Shown: positions 16,019 through 24,760 of the stretch, piece after piece
Numbering within the stretch: position 1 is the stretch's first letter
How the letters are laid out: each line of letters opens with the position of its first letter
Source: CAWDYA01 sp963806495
GTDB taxonomy: Bacteria > Acidobacteriota > Polarisedimenticolia > JACPZX01 > DASXTC01
Length of the DNA stretch: 64,000 bases
Reading direction: 5' to 3'
NCBI GenBank assembly: GCA_963806495.1
Contig: CAWDYA010000007.1
Location: forward strand, 372,001-436,000
Notes under the pieces: model-generated
What the model was told of the DNA's origin: nothing
The model's input: only the letters and a program-made list of their open reading frames with translations
Database searches by the model: none
Translations under genes and position numbers: made by a program

Positions 16019-17703
16019 GGACGGTCCCGCTCCGGTGGCGGCATCATCGGTATCCTCACGCCGCGTTCACGAGCGGCCTGGATCGCCTCCGGGTAGCCGG
16101 CGTCGACGTGACGCATCACTCCGGTTCCCGGATCCGTTGTCAGCACCCGCTGCAGCCGCGCCCGTGCGGTGTCGGTGCCGTCGGCGACGGTCACCATCCC
16201 GGCGTGGATCGACAGGCCGATGCCGACACCGCCACCGTGATGCACGGAGACCCAGCTCGCACCGGCCGCGGTGTTCAGCAGCGCGTTGAGTATCGGCCAG
16301 TCGGCGACCGCGTCGGTGCCGTCCCGCATGCCTTCGGTCTCGCGGTTCGGGGAGGCGACGGAGCCGGAGTCGAGATGGTCCCGGCCGATCACGATGGGGG
16401 CCTTGATCTCGCCTTTCGCGACCAGGTCGTTGATGATCAGGCCGAACCGGGCGCGCTCACCGTATCCGAGCCAGCAGATCCGGGACGGGAGACCCTGGAA
16501 GGCGACACGCTCGCGCGCCAGACGGATCCACCGGCAGAGCTGCGCGTCCTGCGGGAACGCCTCGAGGATCGCGTCATCCGTGCGGTGGATGTCGCCGGGA
16601 TCCCCGGAGAGAGCGGCCCAACGGAACGGTCCCTTCCCCTCGCAGAACAGGGGACGGATGTAGGCGGGCACGAACCCGGGAAAGTCGAACGCGTCCGCGA
16701 CCCCCGCAGTCTTCGCCTGACCGCGCAGGTTGTTGCCGTAGTCGAACACCACGGAGCCGGCCTTCTGCATCGCCAGCATGGCGCGTACCTGCGAAGCCAT
16801 CGCGCCCATCGCCCGCTCGATGTACTCTGGCGGATCGGAAGCCCTCAGTCGCAGCGCCTCCTCGTAGCTCATCCCGTTGGGGACGTAGCCGTTGAGATTG
16901 TCGTGCGCGCTGGTCTGGTCGGTGACCATGTCGGGAGCGATGCCCCTCCTGACGATCTCGGGGTAGACATCGGCGGCGTTTCCCAGCAGTCCAATCGAGA
17001 TCGGCTCGCCGCGCTCCCGGTGCCGTGTGGCCGTCTCGAGCGCCTTGTCGAGATCCGTTTCCATCAGGTCGCAGTACCGGGTGGACAGACGCCGCTCGAT
17101 ACGATCCCGGTCGACCTCGACGGCCAGCACCACCGCCTCGTTCATGGTCCCGGCGAGCGGCTGCGCGCCGCCCATGCCGCCGAGACCCGCGGTCAGCAGG
17201 AGCCTGCCCTTGAGCGACCCGCCGAAATGCCGGCGAGCAGCGGCGGCGAACGTCTCGTACGTCCCCTGCAGGATCCCCTGGGTGCCGATGTAGATCCAGG
17301 AGCCGGCCGTCATCTGGCCGTACATCATGAGCCCTTCGCGCTCCAGATCGCGGAAGTGCTCCCAGGTGGCCCAGGCCGGCACCAGCATGGCGTTGGAGAT
17401 GAGGACGCGGGGAGCGCCCGGGTGCGTCGTGAAGATCCCCACGGGCTTTCCCGACTGCACGAGCAGCGTCTCGTCGTTTCCCAGCTCCTTGAGCGAACGG
17501 ACGATCGCATCGAAGCACTCCCAGTTGCGCGCCGCCTTGCCGGAGCCTCCATAGACGATCAGCTCGTCCGGCTTCTCGGCCACCTCCGGGTCGAGATTGT
17601 TCATCAGCATGCGCATCGCGGCTTCCTGCTCCCACCCTTTGCACGCGAGCGTCGTACCGCGCGGCGCGCGAATCGTCCTTTTCATGGTCGTCTTCTCCAT
17701 CAT
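16015..17703 (-). CDS. hutU: Urocanate hydratase
   Basis: 562 residues, full length for the family. It converts urocanate to imidazolonepropionate, the second step of histidine breakdown, using tightly bound NAD+. Diagnostic segments: ELIVYGGSGKAARNWECF, GQMTAGSWIYIGTQGI, LTAGLGGMGGAQPLA (NAD-binding), TDQTSAHD, ICWLGYGERA and SVHHGGGVGIG near the C-terminus. Starts at ATG 17703, overlapping the hutH stop (ATGA). An alternative start six codons in (MKRTIRAPRG) is possible. hutI and hutF/hutG are not in the window. Confidence 0.97.
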   Translation of the reverse strand: MMEKTTMKRTIRAPRGTTLACKGWEQEAAMRMLMNNLDPEVAEKPDELIVYGGSGKAARNWECFDAIVRSLKELGNDETLLVQSGKPVGIFTTHPGAPRVLISNAMLVPAWATWEHFRDLEREGLMMYGQMTAGSWIYIGTQGILQGTYETFAAAARRHFGGSLKGRLLLTAGLGGMGGAQPLAGTMNEAVVLAVEVDRDRIERRLSTRYCDLMETDLDKALETATRHRERGEPISIGLLGNAADVYPEIVRRGIAPDMVTDQTSAHDNLNGYVPNGMSYEEALRLRASDPPEYIERAMGAMASQVRAMLAMQKAGSVVFDYGNNLRGQAKTAGVADAFDFPGFVPAYIRPLFCEGKGPFRWAALSGDPGDIHRTDDAILEAFPQDAQLCRWIRLARERVAFQGLPSRICWLGYGERARFGLIINDLVAKGEIKAPIVIGRDHLDSGSVASPNRETEGMRDGTDAVADWPILNALLNTAAGASWVSVHHGGGVGIGLSIHAGMVTVADGTDTARARLQRVLTTDPGTGVMRHVDAGYPEAIQAARERGVRIPMMPPPERDRP

Positions 17704-19229
17704 CCCAGCGGTCCTGTGATCGATTCCGCGGCGCGGCGCAGCGTCCCGTCGCGCAGCATCGAGCCTATCGCCGCGATGTCGGTCGAGAGCACGCGGTCAC
17801 GCTGAAGCGCCGGGACGCGCTGCCGCAACGCGGCGTGAACCGCCTCGAGAGCCGGCGAGCTCCTCAGGGGCCGGCGCAGCTCGATCGCCTGTGCGGCGAC
17901 CATCATCTCGATCGCCAGGATCGACTCGTGGTGCTCGACGATGGTGGCGGCCGAATGGGCCGCGGCTACGCCCATCGAAACGTGGTCCTCCTTGCCCGCC
18001 CCCGTGGGGATGGAATCGACGCTGGAGGGGTGGGCGAGCTTCTTGTTCTCGGAAACGAGTGCCGCCGCGGTCACCTGCGCCATCATGAAGCCCGACTCGA
18101 GACCGGGGCTCGGCGCGAGAAACGCGGGCAGGCCGCTCAGGGCGGGGTTGACCATCCGCTCGGTGCGCCGCTCCGAGATCGAGCCGGCATCGGCGACGGC
18201 GATGCCGAGCAGGTCCATCGCCTGCGAGACCGGCTGTCCGTGGAAGTTTCCTCCCGGCAGCGCCTCGGCCCCTTCGGCGAAGAAGAGCGGGTTGTCGGTG
18301 ACGGCGTTGATCTCGATCCCGAGAACACGGCGGACGTAGGAAAGCGCGTCACGCGCGGCGCCATGCACCTGCGGCATGCATCGCAGCGAGTAGGCGTCCT
18401 GCACCCGCCCGCATGTCCGGTGCGAGTCCATGATCCCGCTCCCCTCGAGCAGGAGCCTGATGTTGGACGCCACGATTGCATGGCCGGGATGGGGCCGCAG
18501 CGCGGCGATCCGCTCGTCGAACGGCCGAGCGCTGCCGAGCAGCCCTTCGAGCGTCATGGCTCCCGCGATGTCGGCGCCGATCATGAGCAGCCCGGCGGCG
18601 TCCAGCGCCCTGGCGCCGATCGCGGTCATCGCCTGCGTCCCGTTGACGAGAGCGAGGCCTTCCCGGCTCGCGAGCCGGACCGGCTTCAGGCCGGCGCCCG
18701 CCAGCGCATCGGCCGCGGCGGTTCGTCGGCCCCGATGTATCGCTTCGCCGTCGCCCATCAGGCCGAGTGCGAGATGTGCCAGCGGCGCGAGGTCGCCGCT
18801 CGCGCCCACCGAGCCCCGGGAGGGGATGACCGGCATGACATCCGCGTTGAACATCGCCAGCAGCGATTCGAGCAGATCCACCCGCACCGCCGAATGTCCA
18901 CGCGCGAGAACGTTGGCCCGCAGAAGCATCATCACGCGTACGGTTTCCACCGGGAGCGGCTCGCCCACGCCGGCGCAGTGGCTCCGTATCAGATTCTCCT
19001 GGAGCCGGTCCACGTCGGCGTCGTCGATCCTCACCTCGCTCAGCAGACCGAAGCCGGTGTTGAACCCGTAGACGGCGCTTCCGCTGCGTGTCAGCGATTC
19101 GAGCGCCTCCCGGCATGCCGTCACGCGCTCGCGCGCCGCGGGGGCGAGCCGGAGGCGCAGGGACCCGCACGCGGCGTCCGCGAGGTCTTCGAACGTGAGA
19201 TGCTCACCGTCGAGATCGATGGTTCTCAT
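17700..19229 (-). CDS. hutH: Histidine ammonia-lyase
   Basis: 509 residues from ATG 19229 (M-R-T-I-D-L-D-G), the usual family length; a longer frame upstream to 19280 is not needed. It deaminates histidine to urocanate. The Ala-Ser-Gly triplet that cyclises into the MIO electrophile is in GSVGASGDLAPLAHL. Other landmarks are YGFNTGFG, RANVLARGHS and QDAYSLRCMPQVHGA. First gene of the four-gene minus-strand operon. No Hut repressor gene is nearby. Confidence 0.97.
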   Translation of the reverse strand: MRTIDLDGEHLTFEDLADAACGSLRLRLAPAARERVTACREALESLTRSGSAVYGFNTGFGLLSEVRIDDADVDRLQENLIRSHCAGVGEPLPVETVRVMMLLRANVLARGHSAVRVDLLESLLAMFNADVMPVIPSRGSVGASGDLAPLAHLALGLMGDGEAIHRGRRTAAADALAGAGLKPVRLASREGLALVNGTQAMTAIGARALDAAGLLMIGADIAGAMTLEGLLGSARPFDERIAALRPHPGHAIVASNIRLLLEGSGIMDSHRTCGRVQDAYSLRCMPQVHGAARDALSYVRRVLGIEINAVTDNPLFFAEGAEALPGGNFHGQPVSQAMDLLGIAVADAGSISERRTERMVNPALSGLPAFLAPSPGLESGFMMAQVTAAALVSENKKLAHPSSVDSIPTGAGKEDHVSMGVAAAHSAATIVEHHESILAIEMMVAAQAIELRRPLRSSPALEAVHAALRQRVPALQRDRVLSTDIAAIGSMLRDGTLRRAAESITGPLG

Positions 19230-19472
19230 GTGGCAGGGCAGGGCTCCCGGGGAAACGATACGCGCGGGATGCGCGCGCACGCGAGAATGCTAACACAGCG
19301 CCACGACGCCGCCCAACGGATAGTGCGGCAAACCCTGTGATATACTCGACGCCGTTCTGGAGGCCCGATGCCGAGCCCCCGGACCGCAGTCCCACCGGTC
19401 CGCGGCCCGCCGTCGCTTGTCATCAACCGGTCGAACCGGACCACCTCGACATCACGGGAGCAGGCTGATCTC

Positions 19473-20771
19473 ATGGCGAATATCGTCCTGATCGGCGGGC
19501 AGTGGGGCGACGAAGGGAAGGGGAAGGTCGTCGACCTGCTCACGCCGCACTTCGACATCGTGGCCCGATACTCCGGCGGGCCGAACGCCGGGCACACCGT
19601 GAGACGGGGGGAGACGAAGTACGCGCTGCGTCACATTCCGTCGGGGATCCTGGCGCCGCACGTCACCTGCGTCATCGGCAACGGGGTGGTGATCGACCCC
19701 GCGTCGCTGCTCGAGGAGATCGACAAGCTGCGCGAATCGGGCGTGCGGGCCGACGGCCGTCTTTTCATCAGCAACCGGGCGCACGTCATCCTGCCGGGCT
19801 ACGTGGAGTGGGAGAAGCGCCGCGAGGACGGCGTGACCGATCAGAAGATCGGGACGACCCGCCGCGGTGTCGGGCCGGCCTACACCGCCAAGATCGCTCG
19901 CACCGGCCTGCGGATCGCCGACCTGTTCGACCGGGCCGCGCTTCCGGCGAAGCTGGCCGCCGCCATGGCGTTCTTCGGCGAGTCGTCCGCGGTTCCTCCC
20001 GGGGACGACACGATCGAGCTGTGCGCGCGCCATGCCGACGCTCTCGCCCCGTATGTGACCGACACGGGAAGCATGATCGACCGGATGATCAAGGCGGGCT
20101 CGCGGGTCCTGTTCGAAGGGGCGCAGGGGACGATGCTGGACATCGATCACGGCACGTATCCGTTCGTCACTTCCTCCAACTCGACCGCGGGGGGCGCGTG
20201 CACCGGCATTGGCATTGGCCCGACCGCCATCGACGGGGTGCTGGGGATCTTCAAGGCCTACGGCACGCGGGTGGGCGAAGGGCCGTTTCCCACCGAGGAG
20301 CTCGGCCCGATGGGCGACAGGATCCGGGAGCGCGGACGCGAGTATGGCACCGTGACGGGACGTCCGCGGCGTTGCGGCTGGTTCGACGCCGTGGCCGCGC
20401 GGTACGCCGTTCGGGTGAGCGGCATGGACAGCGCGGCGCTGACGCTGCTCGACGTGCTGGATGCGTTCGACGAGATCCGGGTCTGCACCGGGTACCGCCA
20501 CAAGGGGTCCGTGCTGAAGGAGATCCCGGCGGAGTGGCCGATCCTGCAGTCGTGCGAGCCGGACTACGTCACGCTGAAGGGATGGAAGCAGGAGACCACC
20601 GGCTGCCGGTCGTGGGACGACCTGCCGGCCGCGGCGCAGGACTATGTGAGGACGCTGGAGGATCTGCTCGAGACCGATATCGACCTGGTATCGGTCGGGG
20701 CGACACCGGAGTGCAGCGTGCTGCGCGATGTCTCGAAGCTGTCCGCCTGGCTCTCCGCTCAGGAGGCCTGA
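19473..20771 (+). CDS. purA: Adenylosuccinate synthetase
   Basis: 432 residues from ATG 19473. It joins IMP and aspartate with GTP to make adenylosuccinate. The N-terminal P-loop-like GGQWGDEGKGKVVD, YSGGPNAGHTV, KIGTTRRGVGPAY, FEGAQGTMLDIDHGTYPFVT and GRPRRCGWFD are diagnostic. The frame is open upstream to 19368, but homology supports the ATG at 19473. A -10-like TATACT at 19341-19346 lies in the 240-base gap shared with the divergent hutH. Convergent with the next gene. Confidence 0.97.
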   Translation: MANIVLIGGQWGDEGKGKVVDLLTPHFDIVARYSGGPNAGHTVRRGETKYALRHIPSGILAPHVTCVIGNGVVIDPASLLEEIDKLRESGVRADGRLFISNRAHVILPGYVEWEKRREDGVTDQKIGTTRRGVGPAYTAKIARTGLRIADLFDRAALPAKLAAAMAFFGESSAVPPGDDTIELCARHADALAPYVTDTGSMIDRMIKAGSRVLFEGAQGTMLDIDHGTYPFVTSSNSTAGGACTGIGIGPTAIDGVLGIFKAYGTRVGEGPFPTEELGPMGDRIRERGREYGTVTGRPRRCGWFDAVAARYAVRVSGMDSAALTLLDVLDAFDEIRVCTGYRHKGSVLKEIPAEWPILQSCEPDYVTLKGWKQETTGCRSWDDLPAAAQDYVRTLEDLLETDIDLVSVGATPECSVLRDVSKLSAWLSAQEA

Positions 20772-20785
20772 CCGGGGGCGCCGCC

Positions 20786-21883
20786 TCAGCGAGCGCCGCC
20801 ATGCATGCGGATGGCCCTTCGCAGAAGCTCTTCGAGGCGATCCATGTTGGCCGAAAGGTCGCCTTCCTTCTCCACGAGCGTGCGGTTCACGGGTGCCGCT
20901 GCCTTGCGCAACGCGCGATCCTCGATCGCTCGCTCGAGGGCCACGCTGAGCGAGACGGCGTCTCCCGGCTCGAAGAACAGCCCCGTCTCGCCCTCACGGA
21001 TCCATCCCCGGTTGGCCCGGATCCGGCTCACGACGGGAAACAGGCCGCAGGCCATCGCCTCGAGAAGCGAGGAACTGGTCCCGTCGCTCAGCGAGGCGGA
21101 GACGTAAACGTGAGCCGACCGGAGCAAAGCACGCAGGGTGTCGTGGTCGACCTCTCCGGCGAACGTGACCGACTCGCCCAAGCCGAGTGAGGCGGCCTGC
21201 GACCGCCGGCGCTCCAGGTCCGGTCCGCCGCCTACCAGTGTGCAGCGCAGCGGCGGGCCCGCCCCTTTCAGCCTGGCCAGCGCCGCGACGAGCGTCTCGT
21301 TGCCGTAGACCGGCTCCTGCCGGCGGGTACAGACGATGTGGATGGGCCCGTCTGCCTCGTCTTCGGCCGCTGCGGGAGCGAAGAAGGATGTGTCGACGCC
21401 CACGGGGAAGCAGGCGATCTTCTCGGGGGTCACGCCGCAGGCCACCAGCTTCTCGACGAGTTCCTCGGAGACGGCGTGCACGAGCCGCGCCCGCCCGCAC
21501 ACGTATCGCATCATCGGCCCATGCAGACGTCCTCCCGGCAGATAGCCCGCCTGTTCCAGCACGTCGCCACCGCGTGCCGAGACCACCAGCGGCCCCCTCC
21601 AGGCGAGGGCGGCCGTCATCCCGTTGGAGCTCAGATAGGTGGCGAGGACGACATCGGGGGCGAAGCCGGAAAGCAGTCGGCGGACGCGTGGCACCCTGGC
21701 GAGGAACCGGAGCGGGCCCGGCATCTCGAAACGGACGGGCCGATCGAGGTGGACGACACGGACACCCTCCAGCGGGTTGGGGCTGAACGAGAGCACGAGG
21801 ACCTGATGGCCGCGTTGCAGGAGCTGGCGGGCGTAGTGTCTGGTCCAGACAGCGTTGGTATGCGCCACCAGCGCGACCTTCAT
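20786..21883 (-). CDS. Family 4 glycosyltransferase (GT-B)
   Basis: 365 residues. It opens with MKVALVAHTNAVWTRHYA, a GT-B N-terminal domain. The donor-binding C-terminal domain shows PVGVDTSFF, VGGGPDLERRRS, VTFAGEVDHDTL and SLSDGTSSSLLEAMACGLFPVVS, where EAMACG is the E-x7-E-type motif of GT4. It starts 26 bases after the asnB stop and is probably co-transcribed with it. Pairing with a glutamine-dependent asparagine synthase homologue is common in capsule and surface-glycan clusters. Sugar and acceptor unknown. Confidence 0.88.
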   Translation of the reverse strand: MKVALVAHTNAVWTRHYARQLLQRGHQVLVLSFSPNPLEGVRVVHLDRPVRFEMPGPLRFLARVPRVRRLLSGFAPDVVLATYLSSNGMTAALAWRGPLVVSARGGDVLEQAGYLPGGRLHGPMMRYVCGRARLVHAVSEELVEKLVACGVTPEKIACFPVGVDTSFFAPAAAEDEADGPIHIVCTRRQEPVYGNETLVAALARLKGAGPPLRCTLVGGGPDLERRRSQAASLGLGESVTFAGEVDHDTLRALLRSAHVYVSASLSDGTSSSLLEAMACGLFPVVSRIRANRGWIREGETGLFFEPGDAVSLSVALERAIEDRALRKAAAPVNRTLVEKEGDLSANMDRLEELLRRAIRMHGGAR

Positions 21884-21908
21884 CTCGCGTCACCTCTATG
21901 CAGGCCTG

Positions 21909-23825
21909 TCAGCTGAACCTCCGGCCTTCTCCATCGAGGTAGAGGCGCATCCACAACTCGAGGAAGAAAACCTGCGAAAGCGTGGTCGTGAGATCGCGGT
22001 GATTCTCGTAGAATTGATGTTTGAGCCATTCAGTGAACCCAACGTCGAAGACTCCACGCGAGCGGACACGCGCGGGAGCCAGGGCATCGTACACCTGCTC
22101 CTGCAGCGCCCCCCTGAGCCAGGTCTCCAAAGGTGACGCGAAGCCCTTTTTCTCACGATAGATGCAGTGTCTGGGGATGTACCGTTCCGCAAGCTTCTTG
22201 AGGACACACTTCAGACGAGGTCCTTGAATGTGCATGGAAGCGGGGATCGTCGCCGCCAGCTCCACCAGGCGATGATCGAGGAAGGGGACTCTTGCTTCCA
22301 GGGATACGGCCATGCTCATCTTGTCCTGCAGCAGAAGAAGAGTGTCGACAAGCGTCATGTGAGTGTCCATGTACATAGCCTGATCGACAGGATCGTCCAA
22401 GTCCGCAATCCGGCTCCAGTAGCCTTCGAAGGTGTCATCCTGAAAGGTCGCACGCGTCAGGTCGCAAAATCCAGCGGCGAAAAACGAGCCTGGATAGTCC
22501 TGCGGCAGATAGGATGTGGCATTCGCCCAGGAGCGCCTAATGTCCCCGTGAGCGGTCCTGACGAATCTCTTGGCGATGCGCATCGTATTGGTCACTCGGC
22601 TGGTGTGTCGCTCGGGCAGCATCGCAATAAGCGGCTCGATCAGGCTGGAGCGCACCAAAGAAGGGATCCTCAGGTATCGGCCGTGATATTTTGCGGCGAG
22701 ATATCGACGATATCCGCCGAACAACTCGTCGCCGCCGAGTCCGGAAAGCGTGACAGTGACTTGTTTCCTGGCGAACTCGCTCACGGCGAGAGTGAGGAAA
22801 GCGGCGTTGTCGCCACACGGCTCGTCGAGATGCCAGACGACCCGCTCCACGTCTCTCAGCAGATCCTCGGATTTCAGGATCATCTGATGGTGTTTCATCC
22901 CATATTGCCGAGCGACTTCCCCGGAATACTGCAGCTCGTTCATATAGGCTCCCTCCTCGCCGAAGCCGATGGAGAAGGCCTCGACGGGCTGAGAGCTGAA
23001 CCGGCACATCATCGCGGCGACGAGTGACGAGTCCACACCCCCGGACAGGAAGACGCCGATCGGTACGTCGCTCACCATCCGGATCCGCACCGACTCCTGC
23101 AGCATCTCATCCAGGGCGTCCAGAAGTTCCCGCTCCTCCCAATCTCGCTTGCGATCGAAATGGACGTCCCAGTATCTCCGATCCGCGAAGCCATTCCGAT
23201 CGAACGTCGCGACATGACCCGCCTCGAGCCTCCGGATTTCCTTGAAGGTGGAACGCGGCGCCGGCACGGTGGAGAAGTTCATGTAGGCCGCGATCGCATG
23301 CGGCTCCAGGCTCAGATCGAGACCGGGTACCCCGAGCAGCGCCTTGGTCTCCGAGGCGAACAGGAGGCGATTCGGCTGGCAGGCGTAGTAGAGCGGCTTG
23401 ATCCCGAGACGGTCTCGCGCGAGAACGAGACGCTCCTGCCGCGTGTCCCACAGAGCTATGGCGAACATCCCGTTGAGGTGATCCACGAAATCGAGCCCGT
23501 GATCCTCGTACAGGTGCAGGATGGTCTCACCGTCGCCGCCCGTCTTGAATACGTGTCCCCTGGAGACAAGCTCCTCCCGGAGCGCGCGATAGTTGTAGAT
23601 CTCTCCGTTGAAGACGAGCCAGATCGAGTCGTCCTCGTTCGACATCGGCTGGGGGCTGCCGGCCAGGTCGATGATGCTCAGTCGCCGGAAGCCGAGCGCC
23701 GCTGGCCCGCTGGTGTGAAGGCCGTCGTCATCGGGGCCGCGGTGCCTGAGCGCCGCGGTCATCCCGCTCACGACCTCGCGCTCGGGCGGGCCGGCAAAGT
23801 CGACGATTCCGCAGATGCCGCACAT
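21909..23825 (-). CDS. asnB: Glutamine-hydrolysing asparagine synthase (AsnB-type)
   Basis: 638 residues. Starts MCGICGIVDF, where Cys2 is the glutaminase nucleophile; RHRGPDDDGLH, FNGEIYNYRALR and GGDGETILHLY complete the class II amidotransferase half. The synthetase half has VFLSGGVDSSLVAAM (ATP pyrophosphatase motif) and SGLGGDELFGGY. It either makes asparagine from aspartate or amidates a sugar or other substrate; homologues next to glycosyltransferases often belong to surface-polysaccharide loci. Base composition looks visibly less GC-rich than the neighbours, so transfer is possible. The ribosome site is weak. Confidence 0.9.
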   Translation of the reverse strand: MCGICGIVDFAGPPEREVVSGMTAALRHRGPDDDGLHTSGPAALGFRRLSIIDLAGSPQPMSNEDDSIWLVFNGEIYNYRALREELVSRGHVFKTGGDGETILHLYEDHGLDFVDHLNGMFAIALWDTRQERLVLARDRLGIKPLYYACQPNRLLFASETKALLGVPGLDLSLEPHAIAAYMNFSTVPAPRSTFKEIRRLEAGHVATFDRNGFADRRYWDVHFDRKRDWEERELLDALDEMLQESVRIRMVSDVPIGVFLSGGVDSSLVAAMMCRFSSQPVEAFSIGFGEEGAYMNELQYSGEVARQYGMKHHQMILKSEDLLRDVERVVWHLDEPCGDNAAFLTLAVSEFARKQVTVTLSGLGGDELFGGYRRYLAAKYHGRYLRIPSLVRSSLIEPLIAMLPERHTSRVTNTMRIAKRFVRTAHGDIRRSWANATSYLPQDYPGSFFAAGFCDLTRATFQDDTFEGYWSRIADLDDPVDQAMYMDTHMTLVDTLLLLQDKMSMAVSLEARVPFLDHRLVELAATIPASMHIQGPRLKCVLKKLAERYIPRHCIYREKKGFASPLETWLRGALQEQVYDALAPARVRSRGVFDVGFTEWLKHQFYENHRDLTTTLSQVFFLELWMRLYLDGEGRRFS

Positions 23826-23921
23826 GGTCGCGGGTCAGGCCTCCGCTGGAGGGTTTCAAGGAAGGCATCAATATAGCGTCCCCCGGAACGGGCGCGCCAA
23901 TGGATAAAGGCCGGTGCCGCC

Positions 23922-24737
23922 TCAGCGTGTGTGTTGTTCGAGGAAGGCGATGGTCTTCGGCCAGGCGGCTTCGGCCGCCCTCTTGTTGGCGCCGTCACGG
24001 CCCGACTGCGCCCGCAGAAAGCCGTGCCCCGCCCCCTCGTAGGAGAAATGCTCGTAGCTCCTTCCGGCGGCCTTCATCGCCGCGACGGTGGGCTCGATGG
24101 TGGCTCCCACCCGGGCGTCGTCGCCGCCGTACAGTCCCAGCACGGGGGCCTTGATCGCCTCGATGGCCGAGGCCTCCGTCGGCGCGGTGCCGTAGTAGAC
24201 GACGGCCGCGTCGAGGCCGGGCTGGCTCGCGGCGTAGGCGAAGCTGCGCGAGCCGCCCCAGCAGAACCCGATCACGGCGCTGTGGCCGTCGGCCGCCGGC
24301 AGGCCGAGTCCGTACCGGCGGACGGCATCGAGACGCTTCGTCACCTCGTCCTGATCCAGGGCCGCGACCAGCTTGACCCGGTCGTCGCGACTCGCCACCG
24401 ACTCGCTTCCGCCCCCGGAGGGCCCCTTGCCCGACAGCAGGTCGGGCGCCAGCGCGATGAACCCCTCGGCGGCTAGCGAGTCGGCCACGCTGCGCACCCA
24501 GTCGCTCAACCCGAAGATCTCGTGGATCACGATCACCACCGGCGCCTTGTCCTTCCGCTCCGGGTAGACCACCCAGGTCTTCACCCCCTCGACATCCACC
24601 CATTCGCCGTGGCGCGGCGAGCTGTCGAGCGCGGTCCTGGCGGTCTCCTCGGCGGGGGGGAGGTTCGGCTTGTCGGTCGCGGCGGCCGTCAGGACGACGG
24701 TCAGGCCGAGAGTCAGGATGGTCGCTACCGGTCTCAT
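23922..24737 (-). CDS. Dienelactone hydrolase family protein, exported
   Basis: 271 residues from ATG 24737, preceded by GGAGGAAAC. An N-terminal hydrophobic segment (ATILTLGLTVVLTAAA) is a likely signal peptide. The alpha/beta-hydrolase domain shows VIVIHEIFGLSDWV, VIGFCWGGSRSF with the Cys nucleophile typical of dienelactone hydrolases, YGGDDARVG with the Asp, and GAGHGFL with the His. It probably hydrolyses an ester or lactone in the periplasm; the true substrate is unlikely to be dienelactone. Last gene of the Rieske/peptidase/sulfatase-like operon, 23 bases after the previous stop. Confidence 0.88.
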   Translation of the reverse strand: MRPVATILTLGLTVVLTAAATDKPNLPPAEETARTALDSSPRHGEWVDVEGVKTWVVYPERKDKAPVVIVIHEIFGLSDWVRSVADSLAAEGFIALAPDLLSGKGPSGGGSESVASRDDRVKLVAALDQDEVTKRLDAVRRYGLGLPAADGHSAVIGFCWGGSRSFAYAASQPGLDAAVVYYGTAPTEASAIEAIKAPVLGLYGGDDARVGATIEPTVAAMKAAGRSYEHFSYEGAGHGFLRAQSGRDGANKRAAEAAWPKTIAFLEQHTR

Positions 24738-24760
24738 GTTTCCTCCTTCCTTTCGTGGCG

